Shown here: in pieces, positions 1 to 9,500 of the stretch
Numbering within the stretch: the first letter of the stretch is position 1
Layout: each line of letters begins with the position of its first letter
Notes under the pieces: generated by a model
The model's database searches: none
The model's input: only the letters and a program-made list of their open reading frames with translations
What the model was told of the DNA's origin: nothing
Made by a program: the position numbers and the translations under genes
NCBI GenBank assembly: GCA_028279765.1
Contig: JANQND010000017.1
Span: 1-64,000 of the forward strand
From: Candidatus Nanoarchaeia archaeon
GTDB taxonomy: Archaea > Nanobdellota > Nanobdellia > Woesearchaeales > WJIZ01
Length of the DNA: 64,000 nucleotides
Direction of reading: 5' to 3'

Positions 1-15
1 AAAATAAGTCCAAAC

Positions 16-1284
16 GGTGCGTGAACACCGAGAGGACGGAGAAGAACCAAAATGTCCCGAGAAGAACAAGTTGGCTTCGTTAAGAAGAAAAAGGAAAGCA
101 AGTATATAAAATTTTCTGAGGCAAACGCCTCAGAGCAGATGCGTATGGTAAGAGGTTACGCAATTATCTCAAAAGGAGATATTCCTCGACGAATAGACAA
201 CAAAACATTTTCTATTTCCTCTCAGAATGGGAATGGAGAGTACATTGTCAAAACTGACAGGAAATGCTCTTGCACTTGTCCCGACTATGAGAGTAGGAAA
301 AAAGAGTGTAAGCACATTCACGCAGTAAGGTTTTTTCTCGACTTCAATAAGAAGGTAAAAACCGAGAATAAGGGAATAGTGAAGAAAAAGCAAAGCTGTC
401 CGTATTGCCAATCTAACGATACCATAGGATGGGGAAAAAGACATACTAAATGCGGGCAAAAGCAAAGATACCGATGCCGAAACTGTAAGAGGAATTTTAT
501 TGAGGAAAAGGATTTTCAGCGATACAAAGGAAATGGAAAAATAACAACTTTAATCCTCGACCTTTACTTCAAGGGTATTTCATTAAGAGGAATACAAGAT
601 CACCTTAAACAGTTCTATGACATGAGCCTAGATCACAGTAACGTTCTAAGACGAATACAAAAGTTTTCCAAAGTGATAGACAACTACGTGCAAACGCTAA
701 AGCCTGATATTGCAGAAGTATGGCATCATGATGAAATGAAGATACAGGCAGGCGGTAAATGGAAATGGCTTTGGAATATCATGGATGAAGATACGAAGTT
801 TCTTATCACTACCCAAGTATCAACGTATGCAAGAGTAAAAGAAACAAGAAAATTCTTTAATTCTGCAAGAGAGCAAGCAAAAACTGAGCCTAAATTTTTA
901 GTTACAGATGGACGACATAGTTATACTCAAAGCATCAAAAAAGAAATGCCTTCTGCTCTTCATGTCCGATTAGTTACTATTGCAGACAAAAGGGCAAATA
1001 ACCAAAATATAGAGAGGCTTAATGGAACTGTGAGGGACAGAGTAAAGCCTATGCGTGGCTTTGGAAGTGAAGAGAGCGCAGAATTAATGACCTCTGCTTT
1101 CAGAAATTATTATAATTTCATTAAGCCACATAATGCTCTTGATGGCTTAACCCCTGCTTTAAAGGCAGGAATAGGAGTAAATTTGGAAGGCAATAGGTGG
1201 ATGGCATTGCTCAAAAAGAGCATGGAAAACCAACCGCAACACACCGAAGAAGCAACAATCGCCTAAACCAACTCAATACGCACC
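16..1284 (+). mobile_element. IS6-like insertion sequence (ends tentative)
   Basis: A single transposase gene fills this segment. GGTGCGT at 16-22 is matched by its inverse ACGCACC at 1278-1284, which may be terminal or subterminal inverted repeats. The true left end could lie before the window. No target-site duplication could be fixed because the left flank is missing. The right flank at 1290-1530 looks like decayed coding sequence, consistent with insertion into or beside a gene. Confidence 0.5.
52..1266 (+). CDS. IS6-like DDE transposase with SWIM zinc finger
   Basis: This is a 404-residue transposase that would cut and join the ends of its own element. Seen in order: a SWIM-type zinc motif (CxC...CxH) at about residues 72-90, a zinc ribbon of CxxC pairs at about 116-144, an HTH-like stretch, and a DDE catalytic core. 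The likely triad is D227 (WHHDE), D286 (TDG) and E321 (IERLNGT). The 34-residue gap between the second D and the E is typical of the IS6/IS240 group. A SWIM finger in front of the usual zinc ribbon is known in archaeal elements of this type. The frame is intact, so the element may be active. The start is the first ATG after the left inverted repeat. Confidence 0.88.
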   Translation: MSREEQVGFVKKKKESKYIKFSEANASEQMRMVRGYAIISKGDIPRRIDNKTFSISSQNGNGEYIVKTDRKCSCTCPDYESRKKECKHIHAVRFFLDFNKKVKTENKGIVKKKQSCPYCQSNDTIGWGKRHTKCGQKQRYRCRNCKRNFIEEKDFQRYKGNGKITTLILDLYFKGISLRGIQDHLKQFYDMSLDHSNVLRRIQKFSKVIDNYVQTLKPDIAEVWHHDEMKIQAGGKWKWLWNIMDEDTKFLITTQVSTYARVKETRKFFNSAREQAKTEPKFLVTDGRHSYTQSIKKEMPSALHVRLVTIADKRANNQNIERLNGTVRDRVKPMRGFGSEESAELMTSAFRNYYNFIKPHNALDGLTPALKAGIGVNLEGNRWMALLKKSMENQPQHTEEATIA

Positions 1285-1536
1285 ACAACCCTGAAAAGAG
1301 AAAGGGTAAAGAATGATTTAGTTAGTATTTCTATCACCTTCTTCTCAACTTCTTTTGCTTTTGAGCAATCATCTCTATCTATTATAGGTGCTGTAAGCGC
1401 TTTGTCCGACTCTTCTGGAAGTTATCCTAAATCTCTCGTCAGGTTTAATTAAGTCTATTGTTAATAACGTCATTGTTGATGTTGACATTATTGTTAATGA
1501 TAACATTGTTGTTGAGGTTGTTAACAATACCAAAAA
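1285..1536. other. decayed sequence between the IS and the surface locus
   Basis: No intact gene is visible. One + frame stays open from about 1291 to the TAA at 1450-1452 with a hydrophobic then Ser-rich translation but has no start codon, which suggests a fragment of an exported protein cut by the IS. From 1455 to 1530 the DNA is made of repeated GTT/ATT/GAT words and contains ATTGTTAA near 1490 with TTAACAAT near 1519-1527 as an 8-bp inverted repeat. No convincing TATA box is visible before the gene at 1537. Confidence 0.4.
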
Positions 1537-1746
1537 ATGGTGGAAAAAGAAATCATTAGCATTTTAGAAAAGGATCCTCAGAGTGGATTTACCATAACTG
1601 AGCTGGTTACTGTTTCTCAATTGCCCCGCTCTGCGGTAAGAATTGCACTTGCCAAGCTGGAAGGGGCAGAAAAGGTTTCTATTAGAAAAGCAGGGATGGC
1701 AAAAATTTATTTTCTAAAAAAGAATCAGAAAAAAACAACCAGGTGA
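1537..1746 (+). CDS. small winged-helix DNA-binding protein
   Basis: This 69-residue protein looks like a stand-alone winged helix: an N-terminal helix ending in DPQSG, a helix-turn-helix at about 18-45 (ITELV...LPRSAVRIALAKLE) and a basic beta wing ending in YFLKK. It resembles MarR/TrmB-type DNA-binding domains without an effector domain. Its stop overlaps the GTG start of the next gene (GTGA), so it leads a set of overlapping surface-protein genes and may regulate them; that role is inference. The ATG at 1537 has no clear Shine-Dalgarno motif. Confidence 0.6.
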   Translation: MVEKEIISILEKDPQSGFTITELVTVSQLPRSAVRIALAKLEGAEKVSIRKAGMAKIYFLKKNQKKTTR

Positions 1747-2474
1747 GAAGGGCAGGGGGGTACAAAATAAAAAAAGGAGTGCTGATTGTAATAAGTGTAC
1801 TTTTTTTGCTCCTTGCTATAGTTCTTGCATCTGCCGCAAGACTTCCTACTGTTGGAGGGGACGAAGACTCCTGGGGAGCGGTGCTGAATGAATTTCTGAA
1901 TGTTTCTTTGAATGAGTCCGGAGGAATCAGGCCTGCTAACCTTACTTTTGCTCAGAGGGTTACTTTTTCTCTTGGCGCTATTATTGATAATGCTGTTAGC
2001 GGCTTGGTTAGAGTTGATTCCAATCTGGATGTTACCGGAAATGTTACTATCCAGGGAAGCTCTTTAAGGGTTAATGGGAAAGAGGTTTGCTTAAAAGACG
2101 GAACGAATTGTCATGGTTTTTTTGTTAATTATACTTTGACTAAAACAACGGGCAATATTACCAACGGTACTCTTCAGGGATATTTAGCTGCCAATGAAAT
2201 TTGCAGGATTGAAGTTCCGGGTTCTACTCATATGTGCCAGATTCATGAGGTTTTAAGCACGATAAACAGCAATAGGAGCCTGTCAAATTTTACTGCTACG
2301 TTCCGAGTTTCTGAAGGGGCTCCCGGCTTTACCGCAAATGCTAATGATTGTGCTGGATGGAAGAGTGCTGAGAGCAGTGCTCTTGGAAGTATATGGATAG
2401 GAGATACAACTAATGGAGGATCAGGCTCGCTTGTTGCGTGCAATGCACTTAGAGCGATAGGCTGCTGCAAATGA
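1743..2474 (+). CDS. exported short fibre-like surface protein
   Basis: This 243-residue protein starts with GTG overlapping the previous stop. A basic N-terminus is followed by a hydrophobic segment (residues about 11-30) acting as signal peptide or anchor. Next comes LPTVGGDEDSWGAVLNEFLN, a motif met in phage-tail-fibre-like proteins, then a segment (LTFAQR...GAIIDNAVSG...LDVTGNV) that is clearly paralogous to part of the giant protein downstream. The C-terminal 110 residues hold several cysteines and end in GCC. Many NxS/T sequons suggest N-glycosylation. Its stop overlaps the next ATG (ATGA). Cell-surface location is inferred from the leader. Confidence 0.6.
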   Translation: MRRAGGYKIKKGVLIVISVLFLLLAIVLASAARLPTVGGDEDSWGAVLNEFLNVSLNESGGIRPANLTFAQRVTFSLGAIIDNAVSGLVRVDSNLDVTGNVTIQGSSLRVNGKEVCLKDGTNCHGFFVNYTLTKTTGNITNGTLQGYLAANEICRIEVPGSTHMCQIHEVLSTINSNRSLSNFTATFRVSEGAPGFTANANDCAGWKSAESSALGSIWIGDTTNGGSGSLVACNALRAIGCCK

Positions 2475-3568
2475 AACAAACTGACCGTAAGAGACTGGAT
2501 GCTGCGTACAAAAAACTTCGTCGGCTAAAAACCACTTTTTTAGGATACCCGTGTGATGCTGAATTTAACTATGAGCCGCTCTACAGATTTTTGTCCTTTC
2601 CCATCAATAATGTAGGGGACCCGTTCGAGCAGTCAAATTACCAGCTACAAACGAAATCCTTTGAGCGCGAAGTATTACGCTTTTTTTCAAAGCTTTTTCA
2701 TATCAAGGACTACTGGGGATATATTACTAATGGAGGAACGGAAGGTAATTTGTATGGGCTTTATGCTGCACGAGAGCAATTTCCAAAAGCGCGGGTTTTT
2801 TTCTCAGAGCATACCCACTACAGCATTAAAAAAAATGTGCACCTGCTAGGAATGAAGTATACGAGTGTTAAAGCGCAGAAAAACGGAGAGATTGATTATG
2901 CTGATTTCGAAAAGAAAGTTTCCAAACAAAAGCAGGCAATTGTTGTGGCAAATATTGGAAGTACCCTTACCGGTGCGATTGATAATAGCAGCAAACTGCA
3001 TCGAATCCTCAAAAAGCATGGTGTTGAGAGATATATTCATGCAGATGCAGCGCTCTATGGGATGGTGCTCCCTTTTATTTCTGATATTTTATTTGATTTT
3101 AGAGTGCCTATCAAAAGCATCGTAGTAAGCGGCCATAAGTTTATGGGATCGCCTATTCCCTGCGGCGTTGTTCTTACACGAAAATCAGTAGCTAATACGC
3201 TACAGAATTATATTGAATATGTCGGAGCACATGATACTACCCTGTCCGGGTCAAGAGATGCATTTACTCCCCTTATCATGTGGTATCGGATAAAGTGCAT
3301 AGGCATACGGGGATTTAGAAAGCAAGTTGCCTACTCATGTGATCTTGCCCAGTATCTGGTTAAAAAATTACGCAGAATGGGGTGGAAGGATGTTCATTCA
3401 AGCTATATCACGGTAAGCTTTAAGCGGCCATCTGAGAGAGTGGTTAAGAAGTGGGAACTTGCTGTGCAGGGAGATATTGCGCATGCGATATGCCTTCCGC
3501 ACGATACCAAAAAGCAGCTAGATCTCTTTATCAAAGAACTGGAGGAAGAGTGCAATGAGGCACCTTAG
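2471..3568 (+). CDS. hdc: PLP-dependent histidine decarboxylase homologue (group II)
   Basis: This 365-residue protein matches the pyridoxal-phosphate group II decarboxylases, closest in pattern to bacterial PLP-type histidine decarboxylase, which makes histamine from histidine. Visible family motifs are NGGTEGN (phosphate binding), a histidine stacking over the ring (SEHTHYS), HADAAL with the PLP-nitrogen aspartate, SGHKF with the Schiff-base lysine K223, and TLSGSRDA. There is no signal peptide, so it is cytosolic. It overlaps the upstream stop by ATGA and the downstream ATG by 14 nt, so it is co-translated with two exported fibre-like proteins, an odd partnership. Substrate could be another amino acid. 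Confidence 0.8.
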   Translation: MKQTDRKRLDAAYKKLRRLKTTFLGYPCDAEFNYEPLYRFLSFPINNVGDPFEQSNYQLQTKSFEREVLRFFSKLFHIKDYWGYITNGGTEGNLYGLYAAREQFPKARVFFSEHTHYSIKKNVHLLGMKYTSVKAQKNGEIDYADFEKKVSKQKQAIVVANIGSTLTGAIDNSSKLHRILKKHGVERYIHADAALYGMVLPFISDILFDFRVPIKSIVVSGHKFMGSPIPCGVVLTRKSVANTLQNYIEYVGAHDTTLSGSRDAFTPLIMWYRIKCIGIRGFRKQVAYSCDLAQYLVKKLRRMGWKDVHSSYITVSFKRPSERVVKKWELAVQGDIAHAICLPHDTKKQLDLFIKELEEECNEAP

Positions 3569-6500
3569 ACCTGTACTCTTCTTTGTACTGTTTAGTGCTC
3601 TTCTGCCGGGTATCTTTGCTGCAGAGTACTGGGTGAACAACCCCGCAGACTGCCCTTCCCAGGACCAGGGTAATTTTTCCGGGCAAAATTGTGCCCCTGA
3701 AGATATTTGCGGAGACAGTTCAGGAATCGCACAGTGCTTCGATACCAGTACTATCACTGCTCCAACTTCTAATGCCACTTCTTCTTCTAATGCTGATGAC
3801 GGCAGTTTTGATGGTGGCTATGTCCTTAATTGTTTTGCAACTGCTGACAGCGCTGCTCCTTTTTGTGATAATAGCGGGAGCTTTTGGTGTGATGCAAACT
3901 CAACCCTGACTAATTCTCCTATCTATAGGCAAACTATTTGTCTAGGGACCGATTCTGCAGGAGGCTTTGGAGCTACTAGCGCTGGCTCCTGTATTAGCGG
4001 AAGGTTTGATTGCTTTGGCGATACCGACTGCGAATCAACGTCAAGTTCTGCCTGTTCTCAGGGAGGCTCTAATAATGCCTATAATACAGGTACCTGCACT
4101 ACCGGCCTTGGTGGAGGCAGCGGTACCTGTATTTGCACTGGCACTGCGTTTGCCTGCGATGGAGGAATTGACGATACAGATGGCTGCGAGTTTGTTGGAG
4201 GGGCTAGCTGCGGCAGCAGCACGGGTACGTATGTTGAAGACCAGTGTATAAGCGGGTCTGCGGCTAACTGTACTTCCTCATCTAATGCTGATTGTGATAA
4301 TGATGATTCCGACGGAAATCTGCTGACCTGCAATGGTGCAAATGGCTGCGAGATTACTTCAGGAGGGTCTTGCGGTTCCGGAACAGGGACTTATGCATCA
4401 AGCCAGTGTGTGGGAAGTTCGGGAAATTGTACGAGCAGCGGAACTAATTTAGATTGTGATAATGATGACAGTGATAGTAATGAGTTAACGTGCAATGGGG
4501 CGAATGGCTGTGAGATTACGGTTGGAGGGGCGTGCAGCGTTGGGTCGTTGTCCGGAACCTATTCAAGCTGTTCTGGTGGGGCTGGAGTTTGTGTTGTTAC
4601 TCAATCTGATTTTAGAACTGGAAATGAAACTTCTTATTCTTCCAGTGATCCTTTATTGTGGGGCTCACAGTATGGTTCCGGTTACCTGATTAATATGAGC
4701 AATGGAACGGAGTTACGGTTTGGTGTTAATAAGACCGGCTGTATTGTGTTTAGTGATGGGACCACTCAGTGCACTTCTGGTGATAATGCAAGTGCAGATA
4801 CCTCCGGCCTTGTGCCGTATAGTGGAGCTACTCAAAATATTAATTTGACAGATAAGAATGTGACGACTACTGGGACTGGCTTTTTTACTTTCTTAGGAGG
4901 TTTAGTTAGCAGAATTACTACCTTATTTGTTGTGAATATTGATGCTTCTGGGAATATTAATGCCAGTAACTATACCCTGAACGGAACAACAATAGATGAT
5001 TGGAGCGATGTTGATACGGATACTCAGAAGACCACTTTTGAAAACCAAAGCTATATTTATAATGATACCACTATTATTTATTTTAATGAAACTCATCTTA
5101 ACCGGACAATTGACCTCAGAGAAAACGACACTACTTATACCGCAGGAGAAGGAGTAGTTATTAGCGGAACAGAAATTAATGCCACTTTAGGAACCTCTAT
5201 TAGTAGTAGTGAGATTGAAGCCGGTGCGGTGAATACGACGCATATTCTGGATGGGAATGTGACCGATGCTAAGATCAGTTCACTTAACTGGACGAAGCTT
5301 AGCGGTGTTCCGGCCGGATTTAGTGACAACGTGGATAATAATACCCTTTATTTTGCTGGAGGGGTTTATGTGTATAATAATGGCAGTGATTATTTCTTTT
5401 TGAACGAGACAAGGTTGAATGCTACTGTAAGGAGCCTGATTTTGCTGAACAGAACTAATGGGGTGTATATTTATGTGGTTAATAAGAGTATCATCCTGAA
5501 TGAAACGAAGTTGAATGAAACAATTAATGCCATAGGGAATCATAGTGCAGGGGACGGCATAACGATTGTGAGCAAGCAGATTAATGCTACACTTGGAACC
5601 TCAATCAGTAATGCCGAGGTTGAGGCCAATACAGTGAATACAACTCAAATTATTGATGGGGCCGTTCAGGCAGTTGATTTGGCTAATGAGGCTGTGACCA
5701 ATCCGAAGATAGCTGCTGATGCAGTTAATACTACCCAAATTATTGACGGTCAAGTTACCAATGTTGATATTGCTGCGAACGCTGTGAATACTACTCAGAT
5801 TGTTGATGGGACAATCATCGCTGATGATTTGAGTGCCAGCTCAGTTAATACGACACACATAGTAGACTCGACGATTACCGATGCGGATATTTCCGATACA
5901 ACTAATTTAACTTTGGGACAGAGAATCGTGTTTGCTCTTGGTGGGTTTATTCAGAATATGGTGAGTGGACAAGTTGATGTAAATGGGACTCTGAATGTTA
6001 CTGGAGGCTTGATTGTTGATTCAGGAACTTTGTTTGTTAATGAAACAAATAACAGAGTTGGTATTGGCACTTCAAGCCCTACAACTGCTCTTGAAGTGAG
6101 TGGTAATACAACCATCGTTGGTAACTTGAATGTAACAGGAACTTCTTACCTCGGTGATGTAACTTTAACAAGCGATAATATTACCGTGAATAATGTCTTG
6201 AGCAAGGATGGGAATATTACCTTCTATAATAATACTGGTGGAGAGAGTGTTAGGATTACTCAAGAGGGGAGTGTTGGTATTGGAACAACTTCGCCAAGTC
6301 AGACGCTTACACTTGCAGCAGGCGGATTTCTTCAAACTCCAGGGAACCCAACTCATGTGGGTAACATCAGTGATAGTGTAACGACAGAACTTAATGGTGC
6401 ATCTGGCATCTATATCTCTGGAAAGTATGCGTATGTTGCAAGCCTTAATGACGATGGTGTGGAAATCTTGGATATTTCTGATCCTGCTAATCCTACGCAT

Positions 6501-9500
6501 GTGGGGGCTATTAGTGATGATGGCACTACCGAACTTAATGGTGCAATTGGTATTTATGTCTCCGGGAAATATGCGTATGTTGCAGCTCGTGACGACGATG
6601 GTGTGGAAATCTTAGACATTTCTGACCCAACAAATCCAACACATGTTGGTGCCATTACAGATGATGCTACAACAGAGCTTGACGGCGCAAACGGCATTTA
6701 CGTCTCTGGAAAGTATGCGTATGTTGCAGCTCGTGACGACGATGGCGTGGAAATCTTGGATATTTCTGACCCTACTAACCCCACGCATGTTGGGGCTATT
6801 ACTGATAATGCAACAACTGCACTTAATGGTTCACGTAATATTTATGTTTCCGGGAAATATGCATATGTGACGGCCTTTGATGATAATGGTGTTGAGATTT
6901 TGGATATTTCTGACCCTACTAATCCCACGCATGTTGGAGCTATTACTGATAATGCAACAACTGAACTGCTTGGCGCAGGAGATATTTATGTTTCAGGGAA
7001 ATATGCGTATGTGACTGCTGAGACAGATGATGGCCTGGAAATCTTAGACATCTCCAATAAGAGCAATCCTACCCATGTTGGAGCTATCACCGATGATGGC
7101 ACTACTGAACTTAACGGCGCAATTGGTGTGCAGGTTTCCGGCGATTATGCGTATGTTTCAAGTGTTAGTGCTGGTGTTCAGATTTTAGATATTTCTGATC
7201 CTACCAATCCTACGCATGTGGGGGCTATTAGTGATGATACGACAACAGATCTCAATGGTGCTTTTGATGTCGCTATTTCGGGGAAATATGCATACATTGC
7301 GGCTGCTCTTGATGATGGTGTTGCAATTTTAGATATTGGTGGCATTGATGCGCCTTCTACAAGCGTCGGGGATGTTTCTGCTTCAACAATAGATGTGACA
7401 GAGAATGTTGATGTTGGAAATAATCTTTATGTAAGGAATGGAATTAATGTTGGGCCTGGAGGGATTTTGTCAGATGGCCCGATAGGTTTTGATAATGGTA
7501 CTTTATCGAGCGGGAATGGGACTGTTGCTGTTAAAGGAGATTTGAATGTTTCAGAGGTTGTTTATGGGAATGGTTCTGGGCTGACAGGTATTGGAGCAGG
7601 TAGTTTGAATTCTGGTTCGATTAATACAACACATATTTTGGATGGGACAATTAGCGCTGCTGATATTGCAGCTGATTCAATTAATACTTCTCATATTTTA
7701 GATGGAAATGTGACATCTGCGAAAATAGCAGATAATACAATCACTGCTGCTGACATTGCTCCTGATAGTATTAACGGAACAGAGCTTGCTGATACCTTGA
7801 CTCTTGATGCCAATCTAAATATTGGTGGAGGATTTAACTTCAGTGTGAACAATTCTAATTTATTTGTTGATGTTAGTAGTGGAAGAGTTGGGATTGGGAC
7901 AACAAGCCCAGGACAAAAGTTAGTGGTTGTCGGAGACTTGAACGTCACAGGAACTTCTTATTTAGGAGACGCTATAATTGATTCTGATAATATTACTATT
8001 AATGATATCTTTCCAAAAGATGGAGGGATCGTTACTGTTGAGGGGGATTTGAATGTGACTGGAGATGCAATTTATAGTGGGGATATTGAGCGATGGAATA
8101 CAGGTGCAGCGCTTAATCGTAAATATTGGGATATTGCCCATTTTTCTAATACAATTAACTTTCGTACAATCAATGACGGACGTTCTGCTGCATATTCATT
8201 TATTACTGTTGCTCAAGAAAGTGGAAGCCATGTGCCTGCAGAGCTACAGTTAACTGGAAAAACTGTTACCCTAGAATCTTCAGGAGATGATAATTCTGCA
8301 GTTATTGATTCCTCTTTAACGTTGAATAGTTCTGGAATTATTGTTTCTGGGAATGCAACTGTTCTTGGTAATTTGAATGTTACCGGGACTTCGTATCTTG
8401 GCGATGTGACTTTGACAAGCGATAATATTACGGTGAATAATGTCTTGAGTAAGGATGGAAATATTAGTTTTTATAATGATTCGGGAAGTGAAAAGGTTAG
8501 GATAACTCAAGATGGGAAGGTTGGGATTGGAACAACAGACCCAGGTAATTCTGATCTTATGGTTTCGGGAGGCATAAGTAATGGAGCAGGTCAAGGTGAC
8601 TCTGATGTTTGGGTAGGAGAAAGTCTTTCAAGAAACCTGGTATTGGCTTGGAAAGATGCTGCTACTGATTATGCAGTAGTTGAAACTTTTGGTGGTTCGG
8701 GAGCCTTGGCTCTTCAAACAGCAGGAGGTAATGTTGGTATTGGAACAGCAAGTCCCGCTGCAAAATTAGATGTTCTGACTGGTTCAACAAATAATGATAT
8801 GAACATTGTATTTAACGAAACAGGAACAGATCAGCAAAAAATTCTTTTCCAAGAAGCAGATCTTAATTATTTTGGAATCTTTCACAACGGTAGTGCCTCA
8901 AATCCAAATAATAAATTAACTTTCCAGGCAGCTGATGGAAATGATGGCAAGTTAGATGTAAACGCATTAACCATCTTGCAAAGTGGTAATGTTGGGATAG
9001 GGACAACAAATCCTGAAAAAAAGGTAGTTATAGATGTAGGAAATGCTGCAGTGGACGGATTACAAATTATAGGTAGCGATACCCCCTATTTTATGATTGG
9101 AAATTCTACTTCTAGTCAGAATTTGGTTCTTGGTAAAGTTGGTGAAGACGGCGATTACAGTAATTTTGCCACTTCTGGAGATGGTGTAGTCAGAGCGTCA
9201 CAAGGAGATCTGATTTTAACGGCCAGAAACACGAATGGAAATATTCTATTTGGAACAAACAATAGCGATACAGAAAAAATGCGTATTGATACTTCTGGCA
9301 GGGTGGGTATTGGAACAGCGAGCCCAGCAACAACGCTTGACATCAATGGGACCTTGACAGTGGGTAATATCGGAGACAATTCTCATATTATTATCAATGC
9401 TGCAAACAATAAAAGTGCAATCATTGGCGTACAAGATGATGGTGATCAAGGTTTTTATGTTCAAACTAATGGTTCATATAGGGTTAGTGTTAATCAAAAT

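Noticed and set aside
6345-7341. Regular 144-bp repeats considered as a CRISPR-like or satellite array
   Set aside because: Every unit stays in frame and encodes a propeller blade; there are no unique spacers.
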